Of a stretch of 64,000 nt of DNA, positions 26,201 through 40,500 are shown one piece after another (positions within the stretch are counted from its first letter, which is position 1; the number at the start of each line of letters is the position of its first letter). The translations under genes were made by a program, and so were the position numbers. Below the pieces are notes generated by a model that was not told the DNA's origin, ran no database searches, and saw nothing but the letters and a program-made list of their open reading frames with translations. Location of the stretch: contig CM067344.1 of the NCBI GenBank assembly GCA_034190875.2, positions 20,243,773 through 20,307,772 of the forward strand, read 5' to 3'. This stretch comes from Urechis unicinctus (Eukaryota > Annelida > Polychaeta > Xenopneusta > Urechidae).

Positions 26201-28573
26201 CTCTGGTCGGATAATGCAAAGAAAAGACGACTAATACGTTTTCTGTGTGATCTATAATAATGTCTATATTTGTATTTATGTAACTCTTTGTGCGGAGTCA
26301 TATATCAATTAACTGTGCCAGATCGTTTGGCCGTCAAAATGGCCACAGCTTTTTTAACGTTTGCTATGCTTTCACATTATGTAAACTTTTTAGCAATGGG
26401 TGTCTAAAATTAAATACGCCCGTGACGTCCAGTGATTTTGAGGTTTGATGCATATCTCTTTCAGCTCACGCTAACTATTTAACTGTACGGTGAATGCAAA
26501 AATGTCTTGATGCTAGTGTTTGTTGTATGCGTCGAATTCACATCCTAGCTCAGATAATTAACAATGTCTAATGACTAGTATACTGAGGTGCTCACGGGAG
26601 TTTTCGTGAGGTAGATATGCATGATTGTCATTCAATCAATGGAATCTCAATTTGCATGGAAATGCAACAATGCCCAAACCAATGGTTAACATTGTTAACA
26701 TTGCCCGTTAAAAGCAGCAAGATCAAACAATACAGTCGATTGGTAAATATCAGCGAGCGAGTAGACTTTTCAAACACAAACATAGTAAGTACTCGGATAC
26801 TCAAGAAGATAATGCTCACCTTTCATTATCACATATTTCGAGCCATTAGCCAAAGTATTTATAATATTGCGCGTCTTGATCTCGAGGATAGCGTCGGTGA
26901 CAATCTCCCAAACCGCTTACACCGCTGAAATTTTTAAGGAAACAACAAAACGTTAATTTGCAGTAATGCTGAGCAGTATTGATGGCTGCATGACATTGCA
27001 GTAACAGGCACAGACCATCGACTATTGTGATTGTGGATCGTAAAAGTCATTGATATGGCGGCAAAAGCAAAGATGGATAGCATAAGGTTGGTCACATGTA
27101 CGGTTATGAGAGCAACAAATCAAAACCCTCAACCTTCCACGTAAGTTGCATTAACGTTACTGGGGAAGGTGCAATTTTTATAGTAATGATTTAACAAACC
27201 AATTGAGAGTTGTACAACTTTGTCCCAAAGAAAAGCGCATATTCACACTCTTATTTACACCAATTCCATAATCTTTATAATGTTTGTTATATTCAATTCG
27301 AATGCCAACAAAATATCGCACATTTTTCAATTTGTAATGCCAAGACTATAATTGATTTAAATGCAAAACAATTCGTAGTTCCACAAACGAATACTCCGAT
27401 TTCCAAACATTCAAACCCACGTGCGGAAGTACAGCATACCTGTCGGAGCCATCTTTCATATGTTGCTATATTTAGATTATTATAGTTCAAAGTGTAAGTT
27501 GTTACAATATCTATGCATAGATCATGCATATAAAACAGCAGTGCATGCTTGAAAAGGTTGCAGATTGTTCGTATTTGGCGGTCTGACATCGTTGTAATAG
27601 TCTACCATCATATCAGATATACGGGAATACAGGCACACATCAGCCAGTTCAATTGCATCTTCTGGTGTTTACGTATGCAACTAAATTATCTACGGACAAA
27701 ATCCCTGTCCAATTAGATGAACAACTACGAGACGGATGAAAAGGCAATAGCCGTAAATGGGTATTGTCAATGATATTTATCACGATGGGCCAACTAAGAA
27801 CTTAACAACGCATTAGTAGGGCGGAGTTGGGGAGAATGGGGATATGATCCAAGTGTATTCAGTAGAAACCAGTACCCCTATCAACAATCCGTAACAACAG
27901 TACGCCATTACTCTGCTTTGTTCCCTTGTTGTATTGTTTATTGTCATTAATTTAACCATGAGCTAATCACGGTTAACCTCTGCTATAATCATAAGATGAT
28001 GAATATACAATTGATGAGCTCCCCTACCTGCGCCGTGTCTGTTTGCTTCTGAACGGATACACTGTTAACAGCAAATAGAGCATCACGGCCATTATTATGA
28101 CGGCATGTCTAGACGACTCAACCACAGCGAATGTGTGTATGCAGCGCACGTATTTATGTCTAGACCTTCACTCAAGAGCTTAGTGGTAAGCGACTAAGCG
28201 GTGGGATTACATCAGAATAATACCCTGTCGGAGGACGCTCGGCTCTGGGGATCGTTTCCATGCTGCGGACGCTTTAATTATCTTCGGATTGATATACTCG
28301 CGACAAACACAATAATGTTCTGTTTCATTAACCATGCTGGGAGAATTATACACCGCTCTTTGCGTCATTGTACTCATTAATTTGAGGATATAGGACTGGG
28401 CAGCTCTTGAAATTATGTGTTTGCTTGTGTTCCCTATGTTAATAGCGGTATCAAATGCGCGATTTAAGCTGGTTAATGCGGTCAATATATGTCGTTCTCG
28501 TTGAAAATGAATATTTACTTGCAGAGAAGTATTGCTTAATGTTCCCTCAAAGCGAGCGACTACTCTTGTCCTT

Positions 28574-28596
28574 TCAAACTGAAACACATACCACTC
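28574..28596. other. Crossover tract in copy B
   Basis: Up to 28,573 B carries C-type bases (CTTT where A has GTAT). From 28,597 it carries A-type sequence, since C has an extra block beginning TGTGGACTATG at the matching place (about 41,077) and then differs repeatedly from A and B. The 23 bp between are identical in all three copies, so the exchange occurred there. Confidence 0.85.
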
Positions 28597-29800
28597 ACAA
28601 ACAAGATAAGACATGCTTGTCTGTAGTACATATCTTGCTTGATAGTATGCATTGCCTTTTACATTAATTAACTGACAAAGGCTGTCAGAACGCCTTGCCT
28701 GGATTATATTGTGCATTTCTTGTTGGATTCTCGCGTGATTTATCTTGCAATGTGGATGACTACGACAAATCACAAATCATGCATGCACAGAAAGTCTGTC
28801 TTCGCTAATGGAAGCGTGTGCCAGCATATCTACCGTGGCTAACTTATATGAGCGATGTAATGCCGCCATTTATGTTAATGATATGAAAAGGCTGTGATTT
28901 ACTGTTTCTCTGTTATGTTTTTTCAGCCGTGTTCTCATGCATTGCTGTCCCATCCCTCAGAGAATGGGAAACATTCAAATTGTATTTTAGCAAACTGCAC
29001 CACTTTTATGTAAAGAGATTCAATTGTTCTTGACAAGTTTCCCATATTTTTGTGAGCACATTTACAGAGACTCTAATGACTGTCTGGCGCATTTGGAGAC
29101 GTATATCATCATTCACACATGTGACCAATGCAGCACACATGTTGTACTGAACAACGGAGTGAGATGAAAATATAATTTAAACACCACAAATGCAGAGAAA
29201 GCTTGAGCGCTACAAAGCCTATAGTGGCCTCGCACAACATTCAGCCTCCAGATATTGTTTCAAAACATGTGAAAGCCATTTATGTTCTGACTGTTCTGGT
29301 AGACAGGCACCGTTTGCAAATATGTATTGGTAATTCTGTTGTTGAATTAACCTCTCAGGGGCCGTATTCACACAGAATCGCAAGTTCTCTAAAGTTTAGT
29401 GCAAACCTTACTTAAGTTCGTTAGCTAGTAATGATCTCTACCAAAATGAAGTTTGGAGAAATGTTATTTACGGTTGGATTGCCGCACCACAAGCACCATC
29501 AACTGCTTGAATGGCATCTGGTCAGTTGTAAAATCCTTACGTAGATCGAATTCATAACAATATTAGGTGGAAGTTATACAAGTTACAGCCGACAATTGAA
29601 AAAGTATTGGCCCCGCTACTTCACAAAACGTGGGTAAGGCCTGATATTTCTTTTGAGATACGATCGATGATATGTCAAGTTGGATTGAGCCAGCCGTCGT
29701 TGTAAACTACATATAAAGAGTGGGTATGCGCGCCGATGTCTTCTATTTCTCCCACACTGCTAAAACCAGGTGGTGCTTGTCTGCTTCGAAAATACTAGAA

Positions 29801-29830
29801 TGTATCATAGTTAAAATTAACTATGATACA
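29801..29830. repeat. Perfect 14-bp inverted repeat (copy B)
   Basis: Same palindrome as in copy A at 17,084-17,113, inherited through the A-type right half of B. Confidence 0.9.
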
Positions 29831-32800
29831 GAGATTGTACCAAATGCAAGAAATATATGTGAATGCATTGTCTTTGCTTGATGTGATGTGATATGATCTA
29901 ATTGTTTCAAAGACCCCTCAAGAGCATGTTAGCTTAACAAGTTGCAGAAAAGTTTCCACGCATTTTTCAATCTTTGACATCAACGACTAATGTCAGACGC
30001 AGTTGATACGTCGATGATGTTTCGTCGGCGCTGTTAATAGATGTGTGGCACGAAGACCAATGTGTTTCGCCATCGTATTAAACAAATATTACCTTTGCAG
30101 GATAAAATCGTATTAGCCTGATGTGAATGTGTGGTTCGATAACATTCAAAATATAAAATAATTGACATATGGTCGTATCATAAAACAATATAAAGACATG
30201 GTGGGTGGTTATGTGTTTTGCAATGGTACATGATGTCACCTTCAGATAAATATTTATGCCAGCACCACACATGATTCTCATTTGACCAGCTATAAGATTA
30301 ACACAGATCATGAAGTTTTACGTCAGGTTCAATACTTTAGAAGGTTACCATGACCAGCAGATTGGTCCCTTCTGATGTCTTTTACTAGTCACCTCGTTAT
30401 GGTGTATTGCCTGCCACATAGCGTACTCACTAAAACGAGAATGACCAGCATCATGGATGCCATCAACAATCAGTTCAATCCGTATTTTCAAGAGCGTCTG
30501 TCAAGCCATATCCTAGATAAGCATTCATCATCATTATTGGGGCTAGACCCAGTTACATCATGAAGTACTAAAGATAGTGAGGGGTGTGGAATAAGAATTC
30601 CAGGGATTTGACATTATAACCCTAGGTTGATTGTTTCATTACCATACGAAGACATCATCAGCCTGTATATAAGCCATAAAAGGGACACTTTAAGAAATTG
30701 TATATAAGCATGAGATTCGATTCTGTGCTGGGTGTTCTCTGCCATTCTCTACATTTCATGGACGAGTTAACTCAAGACTTGTCCATTCGTAAAAGGGTGT
30801 AGAACATAATGAATAATATATCGACACCAATATCTGTTGTAAATGAGATTGATTCATACCATATGAGGGTGGGGTTAGGAGAGAATCAGTCGACCACTAG
30901 ACCTGCTATGGGAAGGATCAAATATACAATAGCATAAGCACATGGGCACAAAATCGCACACAGAATGTTTATCATTGATGCTTGATGCAGCCACCACATT
31001 ATCGAATAAATCCTATGAACTACTCAATATCACGGAAACCTGGCTATAAAGAGATGCATGGTGTATCCAACGTTATGGTCAGGCAAAGAAAGCGTTTGGG
31101 TTTGATTTTGAAGCAAGAATTCACTTTGTGTTTGCTTCTTCATTTCGGCATCAGTAGGCAAATTGCGATTGACTGAGAAGTCAACGTTTTTCTGCTATCC
31201 ACGAAGCCGATGACACATGCATGATAAACATGTACGGTTGTCTGAGGATGCGACTAAACAAATTAAGGCACTATCGTTAAGTGCAGCCAATGTAGTAAAA
31301 AAGAACAAAATTTATTCCCAACGGACAACCAGTGATTGAACGCAACTGACCTACATGAGAACCGCCTCAACAGCATATCATTACGTAGGGACTGATTGGC
31401 GCAAAAAGTTACTCCCTAAGTTAACAATAAATGAATAGCTTGTCACAAATGAACTCGCCCAGGGTGAGCATTATAGGGGAACGCCAGTGTGAATGAACTG
31501 CTGTTTTATCATAGTACAGTATTTGTGAAATGCCAACATTTCAATCGACTATTTGTTTGGTTCCGATACCATCAATAACATTAATGTTTCTGTCAGGTCA
31601 TTCATAAATGCGAAAAAAAAAAACATTGGTCAGACTTCATAAGGGGCGTTATGGTGGACAATTTGTCTAAACGGCAAGGGAGAGATCGAGTAGAGACACA
31701 ATAGTTCTTGTAGCATACAAGGGGCAATTGTCACACTTGCTTCTGGCGAACTGAGTTCACACTCTAATGAGCGTGTTAGCATTTTTACCATAATAAGTAA
31801 GTTGAACCTTTCTTTTTAGCACTTTAAATTGTGTTAAATGCTTTACTAGCAGAAGAGAGGGCGTAAGATTTACATGTTCAGCTTGTGTATTGGTTGATGG
31901 AATGTTCAGACATGGACATTTGAATGCCACTTATGGCGTTTTATGAATCTCCCACAATGCAAACAGTTGATATAAATCGAATGCCATTTGTTGGTCTTAA
32001 CCTTCACTATGTGTCAAACCCTGGTTTGTAGATTCAGATACGACCAGACGTAACAACTATAGAATATTTGCATTTCGAAAGGAGCCATTATATAGGGTAT
32101 TCGATATAACTAACTGGTCTAATCCCACGGAATTCCTAAGTTCGTTGAACAAATCTGTTCAATTTAGTTTTAGTCTAACCCGTTGAAGCATATGTCCCGA
32201 GTATATCTGATTAGAAATGGAACAGTATTTTACTTCTTTTATATTCTTTAATGATATTTTCGTCCCCGGAACTCCAGCAACTTGTAAGTGACATCCAAAA
32301 TGATCAACGCTGTTGTTGATTTAATATGATAATAGCTGCATAGGTTATCATCTAGTTCATTGTTTCCCTGATGTTTGGACGACAGCCGGATATGTCTTGT
32401 TCTGACAGTATTCCTCAGTTGATGGTAGGCCATTTGCCGTGACATTTACAAAAGGTATAAATGTTCAATTCCGCAATTCCGTTATTGCTGTCGCTAATGG
32501 CGTTGTGTAAGTTAATATCTATTTAATGGTGGTTTTCATCCAAATTATTTATGATTCCTTACGACTTTTGGGAAAGTTGTACGTGAAATTTGTGAACCTA
32601 GCTACTTTGATGGCGTTTAGTGAGTTATGTTTCTGACATAACGTGATGAATAGACCGAAGTTCTTGGAGAGAGAGTGGTGGAATTATACGGACGTAGTCA
32701 CTCGCCCTGTTCGCTACCCGTTTATATAATGATAAACACAGTTCTTAAGCGGTTTTCTACCTGACATATTGTCACATCCGACAAATTCGTCTTTGATATC

Positions 32801-34586
32801 ATAATGTTTATACCGTTGATATGTTGATTGCCTAGTACATTACTCAAAATGAAAACAACAGAAAATATGAATAAATACATTTATCATTTCATGTATAGCT
32901 TGTTCGTAGCCTGTATTTTCTGATAGCATATAAAATGCCCATATTAGTATTCACACAACACAGGGTATCAGGTGACCGGCAAAATATTCATCTGACTTTA
33001 TGGGAGCAGTTTTGTATATACCAGTAACGTGCGCTATTTTGAGATCATTTGCTATGGCTAGTCTATCTCCCGCAGCATTAAAGGACGGCACCAGCGAGCT
33101 AGAGCAATCACATCGCCTTACAAAGTATCAGACTAGGCTTTTGGGAATGCATTAGTAGAACATAATGCCCCCATTAGCTTTATCTCTTTCCGAAGCCAAT
33201 AGCTGTCGTGAATACATTAACATCATTAAGACTGTTTATCCATTCGACAATGTCAATCACCTCACCATATGACAGTTTGGCCATCAGCATATTACTTAAC
33301 CAAGACCCGTTAATAGGATTTACATTGGTGTATTCCTGTTAACATATGCAAGAGCACAATCTGGAGACATACAACAGAAGCATAATCTGGTTATAATCGA
33401 CTCGACATCATTGGAGGGGCTGATACTTGGGATAAGTCTGCGTAGATCTGGCGGCTCATCGTAAGCGATTTAATCGTTGCTTGAATGAGACAACCTGATG
33501 TAGTTCTACGGAGACTCCACATGCGGTGCGGGTTTTTCTGTCAATTCGTGTTGAGGCAACAGAGGCAGAGCTGTTTAGCTATTTCACCGGCAGATTGCCA
33601 TCATTATCTATGCTGAACTGATCTGATCAATCATCTAAAAGGTTAGTTTATTTTTTGTATAGCTTTATAGCTGTCGTACGTAGCTACATTGCCTCTCCCG
33701 AGAACATACTCTGAACTGTGTCTTGGGTGTGTCTTATGGTTCAGCTGTGACGTCATATGGACGATGGCACCTGTAATCACAGAGCCTGTCGATGAGTCCC
33801 ATTCATCCGGCACTAATCTGATCCTTGGTGATTAGTGAGGCGTAAACGCCGACAGAACCGTATTACGTTAATCCTAATGGAAACACAATGGACAGCGGTG
33901 ACGTCTCTGGTTACCGGCAGATGTCCGTCATGTTGGGTCTCAGCTTATCATGGATGTATTGGGCAGTACGTCATCTCATTCCCGGATGGGGCTTACATTT
34001 GTAGCATACTATCCATCTACTACTATAGGGATCATTCCATTTATGACACTTCCATCAACCAGCGATGCAGCTCCTTACCTATTCATGTAAGCTATTAAAG
34101 AGTTACCAAACACTGAACTGATGTACTGCTTCTTATGCCCACATCATTACTGTCTAGTTATCCGCGTCATATTAAGTATGACATATTCATAACATAATGG
34201 ACTATCACGGTTGTGCTGTAATAACCAGAAATGCAATAACCCGTGTCTCGTGTCTGCCAAACACAGCTAATGTCGCTGAAACTAATAATGATAGGGAAAC
34301 AACGATGCCTGTTGTGTCTGAAAAGGGTCGCTAGGCAGCGTGGCCCTCTCTATACGATATTGCCGTTAATCATCTGGATTCATCGCTCTGTCGCTAATGA
34401 GGACGTACAATTGTGGCAGTCATTAATGCAGGGTAAATTTGTATCATTTTATAATTGTATTTATCATTGCAAATGCATTATATTCAATTACTAACGTGAC
34501 AACTGACACCATCTCAACGACCAGCAACAAGCAGCTGTGGCAATAATGATCAAATCTGATCCTGCAAACCATGTACCCCTTAACTT

Positions 34587-34588
34587 AC
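34587..34588. other. Tandem junction B/C
   Basis: Identical in structure and sequence to the A/B junction, with the same shared AC. This is as expected if both junctions descend from a single original tandem join. Confidence 0.85.
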
Positions 34589-37500
34589 AAGCCTCTTGAT
34601 AACAGGTGACAAAACTCAGTCATAAATAAAGAGTGATGCTTCTTGAGGCGCATCACAATGCCAGGTTTTTATACAGGTGACATAGTTAACTGAGCGGCTC
34701 ACCCCAGTGTCGCGCTCGGGGTCATTTTGTTTGTGTTGTCATCCCATTCATTTTCGTTACGTCTCGCATATTGTAGCTTGGGTGTGATATTGTGACCCTT
34801 GCGCTTGCCGATAAACCGAAAGAGTGCGTGCCCTGGATCGGAGCCGGGACCAGCGCCCTCACAAACCTTGTGACAATACATCACCATTTGTCACCCTGTT
34901 AGTTTTCAGCTTATTGGGAGTGGGTTGGGTAGGTGTTCAGTTTATTCAAATCAGCAGCATCATGTTAGGGTTTCAATTATTCCATGTTCCCTTATTGCTC
35001 TGCATCTAGACATTATAGCATGCATACATTGTAGCATGCACATGCCGCCTTCATAGAATACAAGATATGCCATTATCTCTTATAAGGCAGGAACCTCTCA
35101 ACCAGTTCAGTTGTTTATGGTCTAACAATCATGAGTAAAAGGATGCTTAAGTGAAGTCGGAAGGGACTGACATTTGTATCAAATTATAAATCAATACAAG
35201 CGGCTTTGTTCGACACCAGAAACTGTTAAGGGGATTTGTACGATACATGTACCTCTCAAGCTAGCGCAGTAAGTCGTTGAAGAGTTCTCAAGCAAATGAT
35301 TGATAGACAGTTAATTTAGACCACACCAAAACGGCCAGACAAGTCATCAATTCACGTTGCGAATATTCACTTCGCGGGAGGCGTATTCCACAGCCTCCCA
35401 TGGAATGTTTTGTTATGTAGATCATGGCATTCAATAGTGAATTATTACTATAAATATACGTAAATATATATATATATAGCATTATGCACAGTTTTCGCTT
35501 CATGCGCATTGGGAATGGCTAGCAGAAATAAAATAACTTCTCCTGCAAGGCTCAGTCGACTTTATGAGTTTTGGTTTTCAGTTTTTGAATGGACTAAAGG
35601 ACTTGTGTCCTGCCTGTGATTTACAAAATACACCCACGTTGGGTCATAGTCCGGCGAATGAAACTGGTCATATCTCAGTCCCTGAAAAACAAATAGAGCA
35701 AGTCTTTGAAATCGTGGCTAGTACGCTGCTCCATAGGGTCAAAGTATGCTAGAAGCTATTTCTTCTCAGTTCTGGAGTTTAAGCAGTCATAATTCACATT
35801 GTAAGCAGCGGAATTTTTCATTTGAAACCTAAAAACTGTAGATTACGTCGCCAAGTCGGCTGGCATGGAGGATGTATGGTCATTGTGCCTTCAGCAACAT
35901 CTGTCCGACCAAACATGCGAACGCGCCATTGGTGTGATGTGTCTATCTCATACTTACAATGACTTTTCTGATTAATTCGGGGCCGCAGTCGCCTCGATCA
36001 ATTAGAAGACTTCATATTAAGACCCGTGTTCTTTTGTTGATTAATGCTAGCGCCACCTGACCACGGGCATGTGTTAAACATACCATATAGCTGATCAGAG
36101 TGAGACCGTTTAGCTTAGCTATACGGTCTTTACGATCAGGTTCACAAAAATTAAGGAGGCAATTACTTATCTTATTGGATCTTATCAGCCTGGATCATTA
36201 CGACTAAGGGATTCCTATAACCACTTATTTTCTTCCTTGCCACATTATTGACTATGTTCATATAAGCGAACTTTTGACTTCGATGTTAAAATGAATCTAA
36301 TGTTACCATTTCCCGCGTCTTTATATGTGTATTTACTGTGAACACTCTCTACATAACAAGGCTTGCATCTTCTCAAACGTTTGATATCCTGGAAACTCAG
36401 TTAATCAACATTTTTCTAGTTATAAACTAGTCTGGTGATAGTCTTGCAGCAGTGTGTGTGTGCGATGACCATATTAGGAACTCGGAATTTTTTTATATCA
36501 TCATATATTGCAGTATACGGTGGGTGTGCAACCGACGCCGACATTTTGATTCTTTAGCTCATTAAAGTAAAATTATGCCGCTTGATTATTTCATGGTGTA
36601 ACGGTTATCATGATGTTGGCGAAAATAGAACAACTAAGGTCTATAGGCAATTCACAATTGGACCTTTCCCACAATGGCACACAATACCTGTGAGGCGGTA
36701 GTGTCTAAAGGTCAGTCACGTTCTACGTCAATCCATTATCTTTATACCCTTAACAGTGATGAAATAAATTGGTTACAGTGTCAATGTGAGGGCGACTGGT
36801 GAAAACGTCTTGGTATGCATTACAAACCTAACATGAAAGTAATAGGTTTTGAAGAGTATAGACTGATATCCTAGCCGCTTGCAGCAATTTAATTTGCCAT
36901 AACGGGCTCATGGCGGCGTAGGCCTGCTGGATGTAACATCATTATCCTCCACATGTATCCTAACAAAGTAGCATTACTGATCTATTCATGACAATTAAGC
37001 GAGGAAATACGTAAACACAGTTATTAAAATTCAGTGAATTTTCAGTATGTGTCGAACAAATTGAATTCTCGATCATCCGAGCTGATCTGGCTGTAGTAGA
37101 TACTTGCAAAACATAAAGACCAAACCTATGTAGTATAAGTCGCACCCTGATGCTCAGTTCTAAACGAACAGGGCACTTAATCTAGAGAAGTTATGATTAT
37201 TGTATTAGGAATATTTCACTGATATACTGATTGCATTGGCCATCTCACAAAAGCACTGCTGTAACAATATTTTATCTTAATGTCACACGCTGGCGGAATC
37301 TGGGTCACTCTTCAGTCATCCATTAAGGATGAAGTTAACACCAATAATGGTCATCTCTTAGAGTATAACTTCATTATGTAGGCACTGACTGATTGTTCAT
37401 ATGAAGGGTATTGCTTTAATGACACATGGTAGCGCTAGTATTTACTTTGTCACCATCATATTTACAGATCTCAATAGCTAACACAATCGTCTTTAATTGA

Positions 37501-40500
37501 TGTATTACATAGACCATACATTGCAGCAGCCATAAGCAGCTACATTGCCTGTTATCAGAGCGCACTCTGATCGCAGTCAGGAGTGAGATAATGGATGTTT
37601 TGGTACAGCTGTGAGGTCATGTGAGCGATGATACATGTAATATTATATGATAATACACAGAGTACAGTTAACTTAAACGGAGAACACGCAAATGTCCGTG
37701 AGTAGCATTCATCCATCACCAACTCAATAAAGCCAATGCTGAATAAACAGACGTTTGGCCGGCAGTTTCGGTAATACTCTAATCCATGTGGAAGCGCTAT
37801 GGCCGCATCTTACCGGTGAAGGATGGGTGGACATGCCCATGAATATATGAAGATCTATAAAAGCATAGGCGTTGTCGTACGAGGGTGTACGGTGATCTAG
37901 TGGTTCGCTAATACAAAACAACACATGCCCCATTCACTTGTAACTCTCGTTGGTTTGTTTGTTATAGATTCACAATATTGGACAAATACCCAAAGCTTCC
38001 GGATGTGTCGGGCGTTTTAACACAACGTCCCGCATACAGCACCACAACACATTGTAAGTACACAATGCGACACTACGGCATATGTTTTTATTGCCCTGAA
38101 TGTAGAAATTGCATTGTTCACAACCAGACGATATGGCAAACAGATTACTGAGTCAGGTTCAGTTGCCCCGATGTTAATCTGCCGTTGCAGAAAGTTCTCA
38201 AATGACGACAGTTTCATCGATGTCTAGACAGTAAGAGAACTCCCATTTACATGATATCAAGCGATCGTACTAACATCAGGACTTTTGTGGTAATTGCGAT
38301 TGGGTTACACTCAGAATGATTTACTGTCCATGGCCGCCGGCTCCAGTAACCGGTGCTCAGTTCTATACTGTGGGAGGTAAATTAAGCCAGTCGTGATGTC
38401 TCAGAAGATGAAAACATGAATGCTCTGGTCGGATAATGCAAAGAAAAGACGACTAATACGTTTTCTGCGTGATCTATAATAATGTCTATATTTGTATTTA
38501 TGTAACTCTTTGTGCGGAGTCATATATCAATTAACTGTGCCAGATCGTTTGGCCGTCAAAATGGCCACAGCTTTTTTAACGTTTGCTATGCTTTCACATT
38601 ATGTAAACTTTTTAGCAATGGGTGTCTAAAATTAAATACGCCCGTGACGTCCCCAAGTAGCATAACAGTGATTTGGTATTCACATGGACTCTCTATTGGT
38701 CGATTTGTATTTGCACTGGAAAACGCCTCGTTTCGTGGTGTACATGCATCGAGATTTAACGATTTACTTTGAATTTTACCGTATCATCTTTCGCCTACTT
38801 GGAGTATAATCTTTTGTACACTGTGCATAACGCATCTGGTGGATGTCGACACCTTGACAGTGTACGTTATCTCGATATAGCTTATATGGCTTCAGTGATT
38901 TTGAGGTTTGATGCATATCTCTTTCAGCTCACGTTAACTATTTAACTGTACGGTGAATGCAAAAATGTCTTGATGCTAGTGTTTGTTGTATGCGTCGAAT
39001 TCACATCCTAGCTCAGATAATTAACAATGTCTAATGACTAGTATACTGAGGTGCTCACGGGAGGTTTCGTGAGGTAGATATGCATGATTGTCATTCAATC
39101 AATGGAATCTCAATTTGCATGGAAATGCAACAGTGCCCAAACCAATGGTTAACATTGTTAACATTGCCCGTTAAAAGCAGCAAGATCAAACAATACAGTC
39201 GATTGGTAAATATTAGCGAGCGAGTAGACTTTTCAAACACAAACATAGTAAGTACTCGGATACTCAAGAAGATAATGCTCACCTTTCATTATCACATATT
39301 TCGAGCCATTAGCCAAAGTATTTATAATATTGCGCGTCTTGATCTCGAGGATAGCGTCGGTGACAATCTCCCAAACCGCTTACACCGCTGCACGTTGCAA
39401 CACCGCTCAAATTTTTAAGGAAACAACAAAACGTTAATTTGCAGTAATGCTGAGCAGTATTGATGGCTGCATGACATTGCAGTAACAGGCACAGACCATC
39501 GACTATTGTGATTGTGGATCGTAAAAGTCATTGATATGGCGGCAAAAGCAAAGATGGATAGCATAAGGTTGGTCACATGTACGGTTATGAGAGCAACAAA
39601 TCAAAACCCTCAACCTTCCACGTAAGTTGCATTAACGTTACTGGGGAAGGTGCAATTTTTTATAGTAATGATTTAACAAACCAATTGAGAGTTGTACAAC
39701 TTTGTCCCAAAGAAAAGCGCATATTCACACTCTTATTTACACCAATTCCATAATCTTTATAATGTTTGTTATATTCAATTCGAATGCCAACAAAATATCG
39801 CACATTTTTCAATTTGTAATGCCAAGACTATAATTGATTTAAATGCATAACAATTCGTAGTTCCACAAACGAATACTCCGATTTCCAAACATTCAAACCC
39901 ACGTGCGGAAGTACAGCATACCTGTCGGAGCCATCTTTCATATGTTGCTATATTTAGATTATTATAGTTCAAAGTGTAAGTTGTTACAATATCTATGCAT
40001 AGATCATGCATATAAAACAGCAGTGCATGCTTGAAAAGCTTGCAGATTGTTCGTATTTGGCGGTCTGACATCGTTGTAATAGTCCACCATCATATCAGAT
40101 ATACGGGAATACAGGCACACATCAGCCAGTTCAATTGCATCTTCTGGTGTTTATGTATGCAACTAAATTATCTACGGACAAAATCCCTGTCCAATTAGAT
40201 GAATAACTGCGAGACGGATGAAAAGGCAATAGCCGTAAATGGGTATTGTCAATGATATTTATCACGATGGGCCAACTAAGAACTTAACAACGCATTAGTA
40301 GGGCGGAGTTGGGGAGAATGGGGATATGATCCAAGTGTATTCAGTAGAAACCAGTACCCCTATCAACAATCCGTAACAACAGTACGCCATTACTCTGCTT
40401 TGTTCCCTTGTTGTATTGTTTATTGTCATTAATTTAACCATGAGCTAATCACGGTTAACCTCTGCTATAATCATAAGATGATGAATATACAATTGATGAG

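Larger units (their letters stand above)
21867..34588. repeat. Tandem duplication copy B (hybrid of C-type and A-type)
   Basis: Middle copy, 12,722 bp. From 21,867 to 28,573 it shares the C variants almost everywhere (offset 12,222-12,722 bp, changing only at a few indels). From 28,597 to 34,588 it shares the A variants almost everywhere (offset 12,716-12,723). The A-type and C-type halves differ from each other much more than either differs from B. Specific features are a 498-bp composite insertion at 22,731-23,228, a 241-bp deletion relative to C near 26,430, and a 20-bp block near 33,511-33,530 that A lacks. No credible protein gene is present. Confidence 0.95.

Noticed and set aside
28207-28773. 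188-codon minus-strand frame in copy B with counterparts in A (15,652-16,056) and C (40,689-41,069)
   Set aside because: It is the longest non-simple-repeat frame outside the transposons, but differences between copies are mostly amino-acid changing, the A and C frames are shorter, copy D lacks the segment altogether, and no domain is recognisable.
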